Shown here piece after piece: positions 1-8,401 of a stretch of 41,202 nt of DNA. Origin of the DNA: CAYRPN01 sp964426135. GTDB taxonomy: Bacteria > Planctomycetota > Phycisphaerae > Phycisphaerales > Phycisphaeraceae. Made by a program: the position numbers and the translations under genes. The stretch covers positions 1 to 41,202 of the forward strand of contig CAYRPN010000048.1 of the NCBI GenBank assembly GCA_964426135.1. Direction: 5' to 3'. The notes beneath the pieces are model-generated. The model did no database searches. It was not told where the DNA came from and saw only the letters and a program-made list of their open reading frames with translations. Numbering within the stretch: the first letter of the stretch is position 1; each line of letters starts with the position of its first letter.

Positions 1-3000
1 TGGGCCAGCAGGCGGTTGCCCACGGCGTCGTAGGTGAAGGTATGGCGACGGTCGGGGAACGCCTCGCCCACCAGCCGGCGGGCCGCGTTGTAGGCGAAGG
101 TGGTGCGCACGCCGCGCGGATCGACGCGCAAGGTTCGGTTGCCGGCGGGGTCGTAGGCGTAGGTGGTGCGGCGGGAGAGCGGATCGACCTGCGCGGTCAT
201 GCGGCCGGCATCGTCGTATTCGAAGAGGAAATCGTTGCCCGCGGCATTGCGCAGGGCAGTGCGCCGACCGGCGTCATCGTAGGTGGTGGTGACCCGATGG
301 CCCAGCGCGTTGATCTGCACGATAGCGCGGCCTGAAAGGTCGTAGACGGTGGTCGCGGCGTTGCTTTCGGCGTCGATGCGGACGATGGGCCGGGAAGCCC
401 GGTCGTACACCGTGGTGGCGCGGCCGCCCAGGGGATCGATGGTGACAATGGCCCGGCCGGCGGGATCGTAGATCGTGGTCGTGACGTAGCCGTCGGCGTT
501 GGCGACTTCGACGGGGCGGGCGGCGGGGTCGTAGGTGGTCGTGGTCCGGTAGAGCAGCGGATCGATCACCAGCACGGCGCGGCCGGCACGGTCGTAAGCG
601 GTGGTGGTGACGGCGGCCAGAGCGTCGATGGCCTCGACGGGGCGATTGGCCCCGTCGTAGGTCGTGGTGGTGCGATAGGAGAGGGCATCGATGCGGGCCA
701 CGGCGCGGCCCGCCAGGTCGTAGACCGTGGTGGTCGCGTAGCCGCGGGCGTTGGTGACGGCGATGGCGCGGCCGGCGTCGTCGTAGGTGGTGGATGTGCG
801 GGCGCCCAGCGGATCGATCGCGGCGATGGTCCGACCCGCGACGTCGTAAATCGTCGTGCTGACGGCCAGGACCGGATCGGTGACTTCGATCGGGCGAGCG
901 GCATTGTCGTACGTCGTGGTGGTGCGGGCCAGCAGCGGATTGATCGAGGCAATCGCCCGCCCAGCTTGATCGAACGTGGTGGTGGTCGTTTCCGATTCGG
1001 GGTTGGTGACGGCGACGACCCGGCCGGCGGCATCGTAGGCGGTCGTGGTCCGCAGCCACTGGGGGTCGATCGACACGATCGCCCGGCCCGCCCGATCGTA
1101 AACCGTGGTGACGGTCTGGCCGGCGGGATTGGTCACGGCGACGGCGCGGCCGGCGTCGTCGTAGGCGGTGGTGGTGGTCAGCAGCGCGGCATTGGTCACG
1201 GACACGGCGCGCCCGCCCTGGTCGTACGCCGTCGTCGTGGTTTCATCCGCGGGATTGGTCACGGCAATGGCGCGGCCGGCGTCGTCGTAGGCCGTGGTGG
1301 TCCGCTGGAGAAGCGGGTTGACGACCGCAATGGCGCGGGCCGCCCGGTCGTACACCGTCGTGGTGGTTTCCTCTTGCGGATTGGTGACCGCCACGGCGCG
1401 GTTGGCCCCGTCGTAAGCGGTGGTGGTGCGCAGCAGGAGGGGATTGACGGCGACGATGGCGCGGCCGGCGAGGTCGTAGATCGTGGTCGTGGATTCACGG
1501 GCAGGGTTCATCACCTTCACGGCACGGTTGGCATCGTCGTACACCGTCGTTGTGCGCAGGCCCAGGGGATTGACGGCGGCGATGGCGCGGCCCGCGGGGT
1601 CGTAAACCGTGGTGAACGTTTCATTGGCCGGGTTGGTGACCACGACGACGCGGCTGGCATCGTCGTACATCGTGGTGGTGCGCAGCGCCAGCGGGCTTAT
1701 CGAGACAATGGCCCTGCCGGCTAGATCGTAAACGGTGGTGGTAATCTCCAGCGCGGGGTTCTTCACGGCGATAGCGCGGCTGGCGCGGTCGTACGCCGTG
1801 GTCGTGCGCAGCAGCAGGGCATTGACCACTTCGATCGGCCGGCCTGCGTCGTCGTAGGCGGTGGTCGTGGTTTCAACTGCCGGATTGGTGACCGCGACGG
1901 CGCGACCCGCGCGGTCGTACGCGGTCGTGGTGCGCAGCAGCAGCGGGCTGACGCTGACGACGGGGCGGCCGGCCTTGTCGTACACCGTGGTGGTCGTCTC
2001 CCGCGCGGGATTCGTGACGGCGAGGGCGCGGCCCGCGTCGTCGTAGGCCGTCGTCGTCCGAAGCAGCAGCGGATTGACGGAAACAATCGCCCGACCGGCA
2101 TCGTCGTAGACCGTCGTCGTCGTTTCCAATTCCGGATTGGTCACCGCGATGGACCGGTTGGCGTCGTCGTAGGAGGTCGTGGTGCTCAGGCGCAGCGGGT
2201 TCATCGAGGCGATGGTCCGACCGGCCAGGTCGTACACCGTCGTGACCGTCTCGCGCATCGGGTTCATGACGGCCACGGCGCGGCCCGCATCGTCGTAGGC
2301 GGTCGTGGTGCGCAGCCCCAGCGGGTTGATCGAGACGACGGCCCGACCGGCGCGGTCGTAGACGGTCGTGACCGCCTCGCGGTTCGGGTTGACCGCGGCG
2401 ACGGCCCGACCGGCCGCGTCGTAAATCGTCGACGATGAAAGCAGTCGGGCATTGATCGTGCCGATGGCCCGATCCGCCGCGTCGTAAATCGTGGTGGTGG
2501 TTTCGCCTTGGGGATTAGTGACCGACACCGCCCGGCTGGCCGCGTCGTAGCTGGTGGTGGTCACTTCGAGGAGGGGATTGATCGATCGGACGGCGCGGCC
2601 GGCGCGGTCGAAGACGGTCGTCGTGGTTTCGGCCTCGGCGTTTTCAACACCCACCACGCGGCCGGCATCGTCGTAAACCGAGGTGGTGACCTCGAGTTGG
2701 GCGTTCTTGACGCTGACGGCGCGGCCGGCGTGGTCGTAGACCGTGGTGACGGTTTCCAGAGCGGGATTGGTGACTGCCACGGCGCGACCCGCGCGATCGT
2801 AGACGGTGGTGGTGCGCAGCGCCAGCGGGTTGACGGCGACGACGGCCTGACCCGCCGCGTCGTAGACCGTGGTCGTGGCCTGGCGCATGGGGTTGATGAC
2901 GGCGATGGGCCGGCTGGCGGCGTCGTAGGCGGTGGTCGTGCGCAGCGCCAGCGGGTTGACGGATACGATGGCCCGGCCGGCGGCGTCGTAAATGGTGGAG

Positions 3001-6000
3001 ACCACTTCGCGCAACGGGTTCATCACCGCCACGACGCGGTTCACCTTGTCGTAGCTGGTCGTGGTGCGCAAACCGATGGGGCTGACGGAAACCACGGCTC
3101 GACCGGCGGCGTCGTAGACCGTCGTCGTCGCTTCGCCCAACGGGTTCACCACCAGCACGGCACGACCGACTCGGTCGAATGACGTGAGCGTGCTTTGCCC
3201 CAGCGGATTGATCGATTCGACGGCGCGGTCCAGCGTGTCGTACACCGTCGTCGTCCGGTGCCCCAGCGGATTCACGACCGCGACGGCCCGCGCCGAGTTG
3301 TCGTAAACCGTCGTGGTGATGAATCCCAGAGGATTTTCGACGGCGATGGCCCGGCTGGCGCCGTCGTAGGTCGTGGTGGTCGCCTCGCCCAGCGGGTTCA
3401 TCACCGCCACGGCGCGGTTGGCCCGGTCGAATGTCGTCGTCGTCCGAAGGCCCAGAGGACTGATCGACTCGACGGCCCGGCCGGCGGCGTCGTAGGTCGT
3501 GGTGACGGTCTCCGATTCCGGATTCGTCACTTCGATCGGCCGATCCGCGGCGTCGTACGTCGTGCTGGCGCGCAGGCCTAGCGCGTTGACGGCGCACACC
3601 GCCCGGCCCGCCCGGTCGTAAACCGTTGTGGCGCGCTCGCCGGCCGGGTTCAGCACCTCGACCGGCCGATTGGCGTCGTCGTACGTCGTCGTCGTCGCCA
3701 GCCCCAGCGGATTGATCACGACAATCGCCCGACCCGCTTTGTCGTAGATCGTGGTGGTCACCGCGCCCTGCGCGTCGGTGACTTTAATGACGCGACCGAC
3801 CCTGTCATAATCGGTGGAGGTGTCGAACAGAAGCGGGTTCGTCGTCTGGGTGACGCGACTCATCCTGTCGTACGAATACGAGGTGACTTCGTTCTCCGCG
3901 TTCTTCTGGGCCAGCACTCGATAGATGTCGTCGTAGTAGAAAGTGGTGTAGTTCCCCTGGGCGTCGACCGTGAACTCAACATAGCCCGCTTTGTTGTATT
4001 GCGTGCCCGTGAACTCCCCTTCCGGTCGGAACACATTGATGGGGCGGTTGGCGTCGTCATAGACGGTGGTGACCCGGTTGCCCAACGGATCGATGGTCCT
4101 GACCACGCGGCCGGCCGCGTCGTAGACGGTATCCGTGCGATTGCCTTCGCCGTCAGTCACCCCGATCACCCGTCCGGCCGGATCGTAGTGCGTCTGGGTG
4201 ATGTGGCCCAGGTCGTCGACGGTGCGAATCGGGCGGCCCGCCGGGTCGTAGGACGTCTCGATCCGGTTTCCCGCGCCGTTGGTCACGGCGATGGGACGGT
4301 TCGCCTCGTCGTAAGCCGTGACCGTGGAAATGCCCAATGGATTGACCGTCGCCACCGCCCGCCCCGCCTCGTCGTAAACCGTGGCGGTCGTTTCGTTCAA
4401 GGGATTGATCACCGCCACGACGCGGTCGAGTCTGTCGTACACCATCGTCGTCCGTCTTTTCAACGGATCGATGGTGGCGACGGCTCTTCCGCCCAGGTCG
4501 TAGACGGTGGTCGTGATTTCGCCTTCCGCGTTGGTGATCTGAATCGGCCGGCTGGCGCGGTCGTAGGCGGTCAGCGTCGGCTGACGGTCCCAGTCCTTCA
4601 CCTCGACGACACGTCCCTGGGAGTCGTAATAGGTGCTGGAGAAATCGCCCACCGCATTGGTGACTTCGGTGAGGCGATTTTCCCGGGTGTAGCTGTATCG
4701 AGTCTCTTCCTGACGCGGATCCTCGGTTCGGTTGACCTGGCCCAGCTTGTTGTAGAACGTGCGGCTGATTTCGTTCTCGGGGTTCTCGACACGGACCGGC
4801 CGACCATCGCGGTCGTAGGTCGTGGTGGTGGCCAGTCCCAGCGGGTTGATCGTGGCAATGGCGCGCCCGGCCAGGTCGTACACCGTCGACGTCGTCTGCC
4901 CCATCGGATTGGTCACCGCGATCACGCGCCCGGCTGCGTCGTACGCGGTGGTCGTCACCTGCCCCATCGGATTGATGACGGCGACCGCCCGGCCCGATTC
5001 GTCGTACACCGTCGTCGTCGTTTCCCGCTTGGGATTGGTGACGGCGACCGGTCGATCCGCCGCGTCGTACGTCGTCGTGGTGCGGTAGCCCAGCGGATTG
5101 ATCGACGCCACCGCCCGGCCCTTTTCGTCGTACACCGTCGTGGTGATGAAACCTTCCGCGTTGATCACCGCCACGACCCGCCCGTTCGCGTCGTAAATCG
5201 TCGTGGTGCGGAAACCCAGCGGGCTGATCGTCACCTTGACCCGGCCGGCATCGTCGTAATCCTTGTGCGTGGACTCGTCCAGCGGATTGACGGTCTGCTT
5301 CAATTGCCCGGCATCGTCGTAAGCGTGCGTGGTGATCAGCCCCAAAGGCGAGGTCGTGGTCAACACCCGACCGCGGGCGTCAAAGGTGTTCCTGGTAACG
5401 TTCCCCTCAGCGGTTTCAACCTTCGCGATCCGTCCAGCTTCGTCGTAAGTGTTGGTGGTCGCTTCGTTCTCGGCGTTGATGGTGACGGCGATTCGCTGCA
5501 GCTTGTCGTAGACCGTGGTGAAAATCTCACCCTCAGGTGTCGTCGTGCTGACGAGATTGGAAGCCTTGTCGTATGCAAACGTCGTCGTGTCGCCAAGCGG
5601 GTTGATGGTCAGCCACTGTCTGCCTCCATCGTCGTATTCGATGGATGAAACCTCGCCCTTGGGGTTGGTCGTCTCGATCAGCGCGCTGGCACGGTCGTAA
5701 GCGAGGGAGGTGCGCTTGCCCTGAGGATCGATGACGGCGATCGTGCGGTTGGCGCCGTCGAACGTCTGGGTCGTCTGCTCGTTAAGGGGGTTTCGCGTCT
5801 CCTGCAGATTGCCTGCCCTGTCGTAGCTGAACGACGTCCGCTGACGCAAGGGATCGACCTGCGCGATGACCCGCGTGTCGCTGTCGTAGACCGTCGTCCA
5901 CCGCCTGCCCTGAGGATCGATGCGAACGGTCTGCTTTCCCGCGTTGCTGTAGGCGTATTGAGTCCCTTCGCCTTCCGGATTGGTCGTGGACGTCAGCCGA

Positions 6001-6020
6001 TTCACCGAATCGTAAACGAA
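1..6020 (-). repeat. Tandem 63-bp repeat array coding the YD units
   Basis: Each unit of about 63 bp encodes 21 residues and carries a near-constant block complementary to CGTCGTAGG. I followed the 63-bp spacing over the first units at about 27, 87, 150, 213, 276 and 339; one step is 60 bp. From roughly 700 to 3600 two unit types alternate: one ends in Glu-Thr-x-Thr-Thr-Val, the other has NPLxLRTTTA. This gives a higher-order period near 126 bp. Units toward 6000 are more diverged. Because 63 is a multiple of 3, other frames on both strands also stay open for long stretches. Confidence 0.9.
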
Positions 6021-7928
6021 GTCCGTCGTCAGGCTCAGCGCGTTCTCACTGGTCTGCACCTGATTCGCAGCGTTGTAGGTGAAGTCGACGATTTCCTGCG
6101 CCGAATAGGAAACCGATTCCCGCCGACCCGAACTGTCGTAAGTCCAGGCTGTCTCAATGCCCATCGGCGCTTTGACCTTGCTGAGCTGGCCCAGACCGTT
6201 CGAGTCGTCGTACTCGTACTCGAAGCTGTAGTCGGTCACCGCCGGCGTGGCCAGGCCGGTGCGCCGCCCAGGCAGGTGCAACGGGGGATCCGAGTTCCAG
6301 GTCAAATTCGACTGGGTGCCGAACTCATCGGTGATCGACTGCAGTTGGCCGGTTTTGTCGTGCGTGAAAGTGATGGGATTGCACGCGGGGCGAATCACCG
6401 ATTGCAGCCGGACGGAATGATCCTCCAGCGTCTGGTAGGTGAGCGTTACCAAGCGCCCCTCGCCGTCGACGCGACTTATGGGTCGGCCGGGCTTGGCGTA
6501 GGTGTATCCCATGGCGGCGCCGGGATGCTCCACCTGGCGGATGTTCCGGTTGCCGTCGAGCGTGACCGTCGTCACGAATCCCCGGTGGTCGATGATCCGC
6601 CGTGTCGAACCGTCCGGGTACTCGAAGCGGGTGATCTCCCGCTGAGGCGTTTCGATCTCGCTGATTCGCCGGCAGCAGTCGTAAGTGAAAGACGTGCGTT
6701 GCCCGCCGACCTCCCACGCCCGCAGCAGGCGATCGTCGTCATAAACCATCGTCGCCGAGCCCGTGACCGCCACCAGATTTCCATCGTCGAAGTTGAACTG
6801 CGTGGTTCGCCCGGAGGGATCTTGGATCGACTTGATGTAATCGTCGTCGTCGTACTCAAACGTGGTGGTCGTATCCGCCGGGCCGGTGATTTCCTCGATG
6901 CGTCCGTGGGTGGACTGCCGCTTGATTTCCCATCTCTGCGCCCACGCCGTCTCGATGATGCACAACGAGCCGATGGACGAGTCACCGTAGATGCGCTGCT
7001 GATACAGGAAACTCCATCCAAAGCCGAACTCCGCCCAGTCGTCCGACTGGCTGTTGTAATAGACCGCCAGCGGGGGCGACACCGGCCCAGCCGAGGCGAT
7101 GCGGATGCTGACGATCAGATTGCCCGAACTGAGGTTGACGCCGAATGCCCCCGCGCCGGCGCCACCCAGGTATCCCAGCTCCGGGACGCTGGGATTGAAG
7201 CCGCCGCCAAGGTCCGAGAGAATCCGGTGAACACGATCAATGGGATTATCCGAACTGTCCAAGGCGAACAGCGGCTTCGCCGGCTCGCGCGAGTGATAAA
7301 ACACTCCGCCGATCGGCTGGCTGACGCCGAAGAACTGTTCCTCAATCGTGCATAAATCAGTCTGGCCGGCAAACACCTCTCGCCCGACTCCCCCCACCGG
7401 GGCTCCGAAGTGGGGAATGAGGTATTCCGCGCCCAGCAGGTTGCGCGTGAATCCGATCTCCTTGTAACACGCCGGGCATGGCGACGGACTGGGGCTCGGC
7501 GACAACGACGGACTCAGCGAAGGCGACAACGACGGCGACGCCGACAACGACGGACTCAGCGACGCCGACGGACTCAGCGACTCCGACGCCTCGGGCGACT
7601 CCGAAGGTGGGAACGGGCTGGCGGACTCGGATGGGACGGCGCTGCTGGAAGGCTCCGACGATGCCGAAGGGCTTCCTGACGGACTGGGGGACAAACTCGG
7701 CGAAGGGCTGGCCGAAGGACTGGGAGAAGGGCTGGGCGAAGGCAAAGGCGTCGTGCAATAGTGGAGCCAAAGACCATCAGGCTGGATTTCAGTCCAGGAG
7801 CCGTCCTCGTTCTGTCGCAACGCGTTGCGGTCGTGCTTGTCGGGGATGTAATACCCCTTCTCGTCTTTGCCTCCAAAAGTAAGGATCGTGCCCGAGCCCT
7901 TGATCAGGATAACTGCATTGTCGCCCAT
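1..7928 (-). CDS. Giant Rhs/YD-repeat protein, C-terminus beyond window edge
   Basis: The frame is open from ATG 7928 to the left edge, giving at least 2642 codons. The start is fixed by an in-frame TGA two codons upstream and by GAGGTG just before the ATG. Residues 1-58 form a small module containing GSWTEIQPDG. Residues 59 to about 151 are a Pro/Ser-rich linker bounded by HYC and CPAC. An Rhs N-terminal region follows, with SGNLIVSIRIASAGP and GFGWSFLYQQRI, then diverged YD units, then about 95 regular 21-residue units of the form YDxAGRAVAVTNP. Known YD proteins (Rhs, Tc toxin BC, teneurins) fold such repeats into a beta-strand shell that encloses a C-terminal domain. No signal peptide or membrane segment is visible at this start, so its location is unknown. 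Any C-terminal toxin or adhesin domain is out of view. The gene is transcribed divergently from the glycosyltransferase cluster. Confidence 0.93.
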   Translation of the reverse strand, partial: MGDNAVILIKGSGTILTFGGKDEKGYYIPDKHDRNALRQNEDGSWTEIQPDGLWLHYCTTPLPSPSPSPSPSASPSPSLSPSPSGSPSASSEPSSSAVPSESASPFPPSESPEASESLSPSASLSPSLSASPSLSPSLSPSLSPSPSPSPCPACYKEIGFTRNLLGAEYLIPHFGAPVGGVGREVFAGQTDLCTIEEQFFGVSQPIGGVFYHSREPAKPLFALDSSDNPIDRVHRILSDLGGGFNPSVPELGYLGGAGAGAFGVNLSSGNLIVSIRIASAGPVSPPLAVYYNSQSDDWAEFGFGWSFLYQQRIYGDSSIGSLCIIETAWAQRWEIKRQSTHGRIEEITGPADTTTTFEYDDDDYIKSIQDPSGRTTQFNFDDGNLVAVTGSATMVYDDDRLLRAWEVGGQRTSFTYDCCRRISEIETPQREITRFEYPDGSTRRIIDHRGFVTTVTLDGNRNIRQVEHPGAAMGYTYAKPGRPISRVDGEGRLVTLTYQTLEDHSVRLQSVIRPACNPITFTHDKTGQLQSITDEFGTQSNLTWNSDPPLHLPGRRTGLATPAVTDYSFEYEYDDSNGLGQLSKVKAPMGIETAWTYDSSGRRESVSYSAQEIVDFTYNAANQVQTSENALSLTTDFVYDSVNRLTSTTNPEGEGTQYAYSNAGKQTVRIDPQGRRWTTVYDSDTRVIAQVDPLRQRTSFSYDRAGNLQETRNPLNEQTTQTFDGANRTIAVIDPQGKRTSLAYDRASALIETTNPKGEVSSIEYDDGGRQWLTINPLGDTTTFAYDKASNLVSTTTPEGEIFTTVYDKLQRIAVTINAENEATTNTYDEAGRIAKVETAEGNVTRNTFDARGRVLTTTSPLGLITTHAYDDAGQLKQTVNPLDESTHKDYDDAGRVKVTISPLGFRTTTIYDANGRVVAVINAEGFITTTVYDEKGRAVASINPLGYRTTTTYDAADRPVAVTNPKRETTTTVYDESGRAVAVINPMGQVTTTAYDAAGRVIAVTNPMGQTTSTVYDLAGRAIATINPLGLATTTTYDRDGRPVRVENPENEISRTFYNKLGQVNRTEDPRQEETRYSYTRENRLTEVTNAVGDFSSTYYDSQGRVVEVKDWDRQPTLTAYDRASRPIQITNAEGEITTTVYDLGGRAVATIDPLKRRTTMVYDRLDRVVAVINPLNETTATVYDEAGRAVATVNPLGISTVTAYDEANRPIAVTNGAGNRIETSYDPAGRPIRTVDDLGHITQTHYDPAGRVIGVTDGEGNRTDTVYDAAGRVVRTIDPLGNRVTTVYDDANRPINVFRPEGEFTGTQYNKAGYVEFTVDAQGNYTTFYYDDIYRVLAQKNAENEVTSYSYDRMSRVTQTTNPLLFDTSTDYDRVGRVIKVTDAQGAVTTTIYDKAGRAIVVINPLGLATTTTYDDANRPVEVLNPAGERATTVYDRAGRAVCAVNALGLRASTTYDAADRPIEVTNPESETVTTTYDAAGRAVESISPLGLRTTTTFDRANRAVAVMNPLGEATTTTYDGASRAIAVENPLGFITTTVYDNSARAVAVVNPLGHRTTTVYDTLDRAVESINPLGQSTLTSFDRVGRAVLVVNPLGEATTTVYDAAGRAVVSVSPIGLRTTTSYDKVNRVVAVMNPLREVVSTIYDAAGRAIVSVNPLALRTTTAYDAASRPIAVINPMRQATTTVYDAAGQAVVAVNPLALRTTTVYDRAGRAVAVTNPALETVTTVYDHAGRAVSVKNAQLEVTTSVYDDAGRVVGVENAEAETTTTVFDRAGRAVRSINPLLEVTTTSYDAASRAVSVTNPQGETTTTIYDAADRAIGTINARLLSSSTIYDAAGRAVAAVNPNREAVTTVYDRAGRAVVSINPLGLRTTTAYDDAGRAVAVMNPMRETVTTVYDLAGRTIASMNPLRLSTTTSYDDANRSIAVTNPELETTTTVYDDAGRAIVSVNPLLLRTTTAYDDAGRALAVTNPARETTTTVYDKAGRPVVSVSPLLLRTTTAYDRAGRAVAVTNPAVETTTTAYDDAGRPIEVVNALLLRTTTAYDRASRAIAVKNPALEITTTVYDLAGRAIVSISPLALRTTTMYDDASRVVVVTNPANETFTTVYDPAGRAIAAVNPLGLRTTTVYDDANRAVKVMNPARESTTTIYDLAGRAIVAVNPLLLRTTTAYDGANRAVAVTNPQEETTTTVYDRAARAIAVVNPLLQRTTTAYDDAGRAIAVTNPADETTTTAYDQGGRAVSVTNAALLTTTTAYDDAGRAVAVTNPAGQTVTTVYDRAGRAIVSIDPQWLRTTTAYDAAGRVVAVTNPESETTTTTFDQAGRAIASINPLLARTTTTYDNAARPIEVTDPVLAVSTTIYDVAGRTIAAIDPLGARTSTTYDDAGRAIAVTNARGYATTTVYDLAGRAVARIDALSYRTTTTYDGANRPVEAIDALAAVTTTAYDRAGRAVLVIDPLLYRTTTTYDPAARPVEVANADGYVTTTIYDPAGRAIVTIDPLGGRATTVYDRASRPIVRIDAESNAATTVYDLSGRAIVQINALGHRVTTTYDDAGRRTALRNAAGNDFLFEYDDAGRMTAQVDPLSRRTTYAYDPAGNRTLRVDPRGVRTTFAYNAARRLVGEAFPDRRHTFTYDAVGNRLLA

Positions 7929-7997
7929 GAATCACCTCGCCCGTTCCGCATGAGGTTTCAAAAGCATGCCGATCGAACGCTGAGGACAGGAGACAAC

Positions 7998-8026
7998 ATT
8001 ATGAAAACCATCATCCGGATTGTCAA
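7998..8026 (-). promoter_or_regulatory. Sigma70-type promoter of the YD-repeat gene
   Basis: On the minus strand there is a perfect -35 TTGACA (8021-8026), a 17-base spacer and a -10 CATAAT (7998-8003). Transcription would start near 7991 and leave a leader of about 60 bases before the ATG at 7928. Confidence 0.7.
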
Positions 8027-8329
8027 CAGGATTGATTCATCACATGCGATGTCAGTTCACAATCTGATTATCTTTACCTGCTCGGTCAGGCGCTTCGCGA
8101 CCGAGGCCCGCACCCCCGGCACGCGACAGCACCCTTGACGCCGACTCTGCGCCCCTGTCGATGCTCGACGAATAATGCTTGAATTGAGCCGGATTTCGCT
8201 GAGGCGCCGCATGGGAATCCCACGGCCGCCGAATCCGCAGGCGCGCCGCGGATCGAAGCGCATGCAATAATCCATCAAGCGATTGACTTGCGGGGGAAGT
8301 CCCCATCTGCGATGTTTGCAAAAGTCATT

Positions 8330-8357
8330 TTGCATTCGAACTAAGTTTCGCTATTAT
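8330..8357 (+). promoter_or_regulatory. Possible promoter of the glycosyltransferase cluster
   Basis: TTGCAT (8330-8335) and TATTAT (8352-8357) are 16 bases apart in an AT-richer stretch, about 45 bases before the first start codon of the cluster. The -10 matches the consensus at 5 of 6 positions; the -35 is weak. Confidence 0.4.
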
Positions 8358-8401
8358 GGCCTTATCCGACGGACGCGAGGGCGGAGCGGAGCACTCATTC
8401 C

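Larger units (their letters stand above)
7929..8401. other. Divergent intergenic region
   Basis: This gap of 473 bases separates the minus-strand YD gene from the plus-strand glycosyltransferase cluster. It holds the YD promoter and a probable cluster promoter. A small hairpin, GGGG GAAGT CCCC, lies near 8292-8304. I see no convincing gene. Confidence 0.6.

Noticed and set aside
2644..3597. Minus-strand open frame of 317 codons inside the YD region
   Set aside because: It lies in another frame of the same repeats, is rich in Arg/His and has no domain. The YD frame is the one with recognisable residues.
3999..5648. Long plus-strand open frame (549 codons) antisense to the YD gene
   Set aside because: It is built of 21-residue repeats that mirror the YD array. 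The period is a multiple of 3 and GC is high, so stops are rare in other frames. There is no ribosome site or known domain. The same applies to 966-1724 and 2508-3182.
8001..8138. Possible 45-residue plus-strand peptide with AGGAG before its ATG
   Set aside because: It overlaps the -10 and -35 of the opposing YD promoter and has no recognisable features. The ribosome-like site may be chance.
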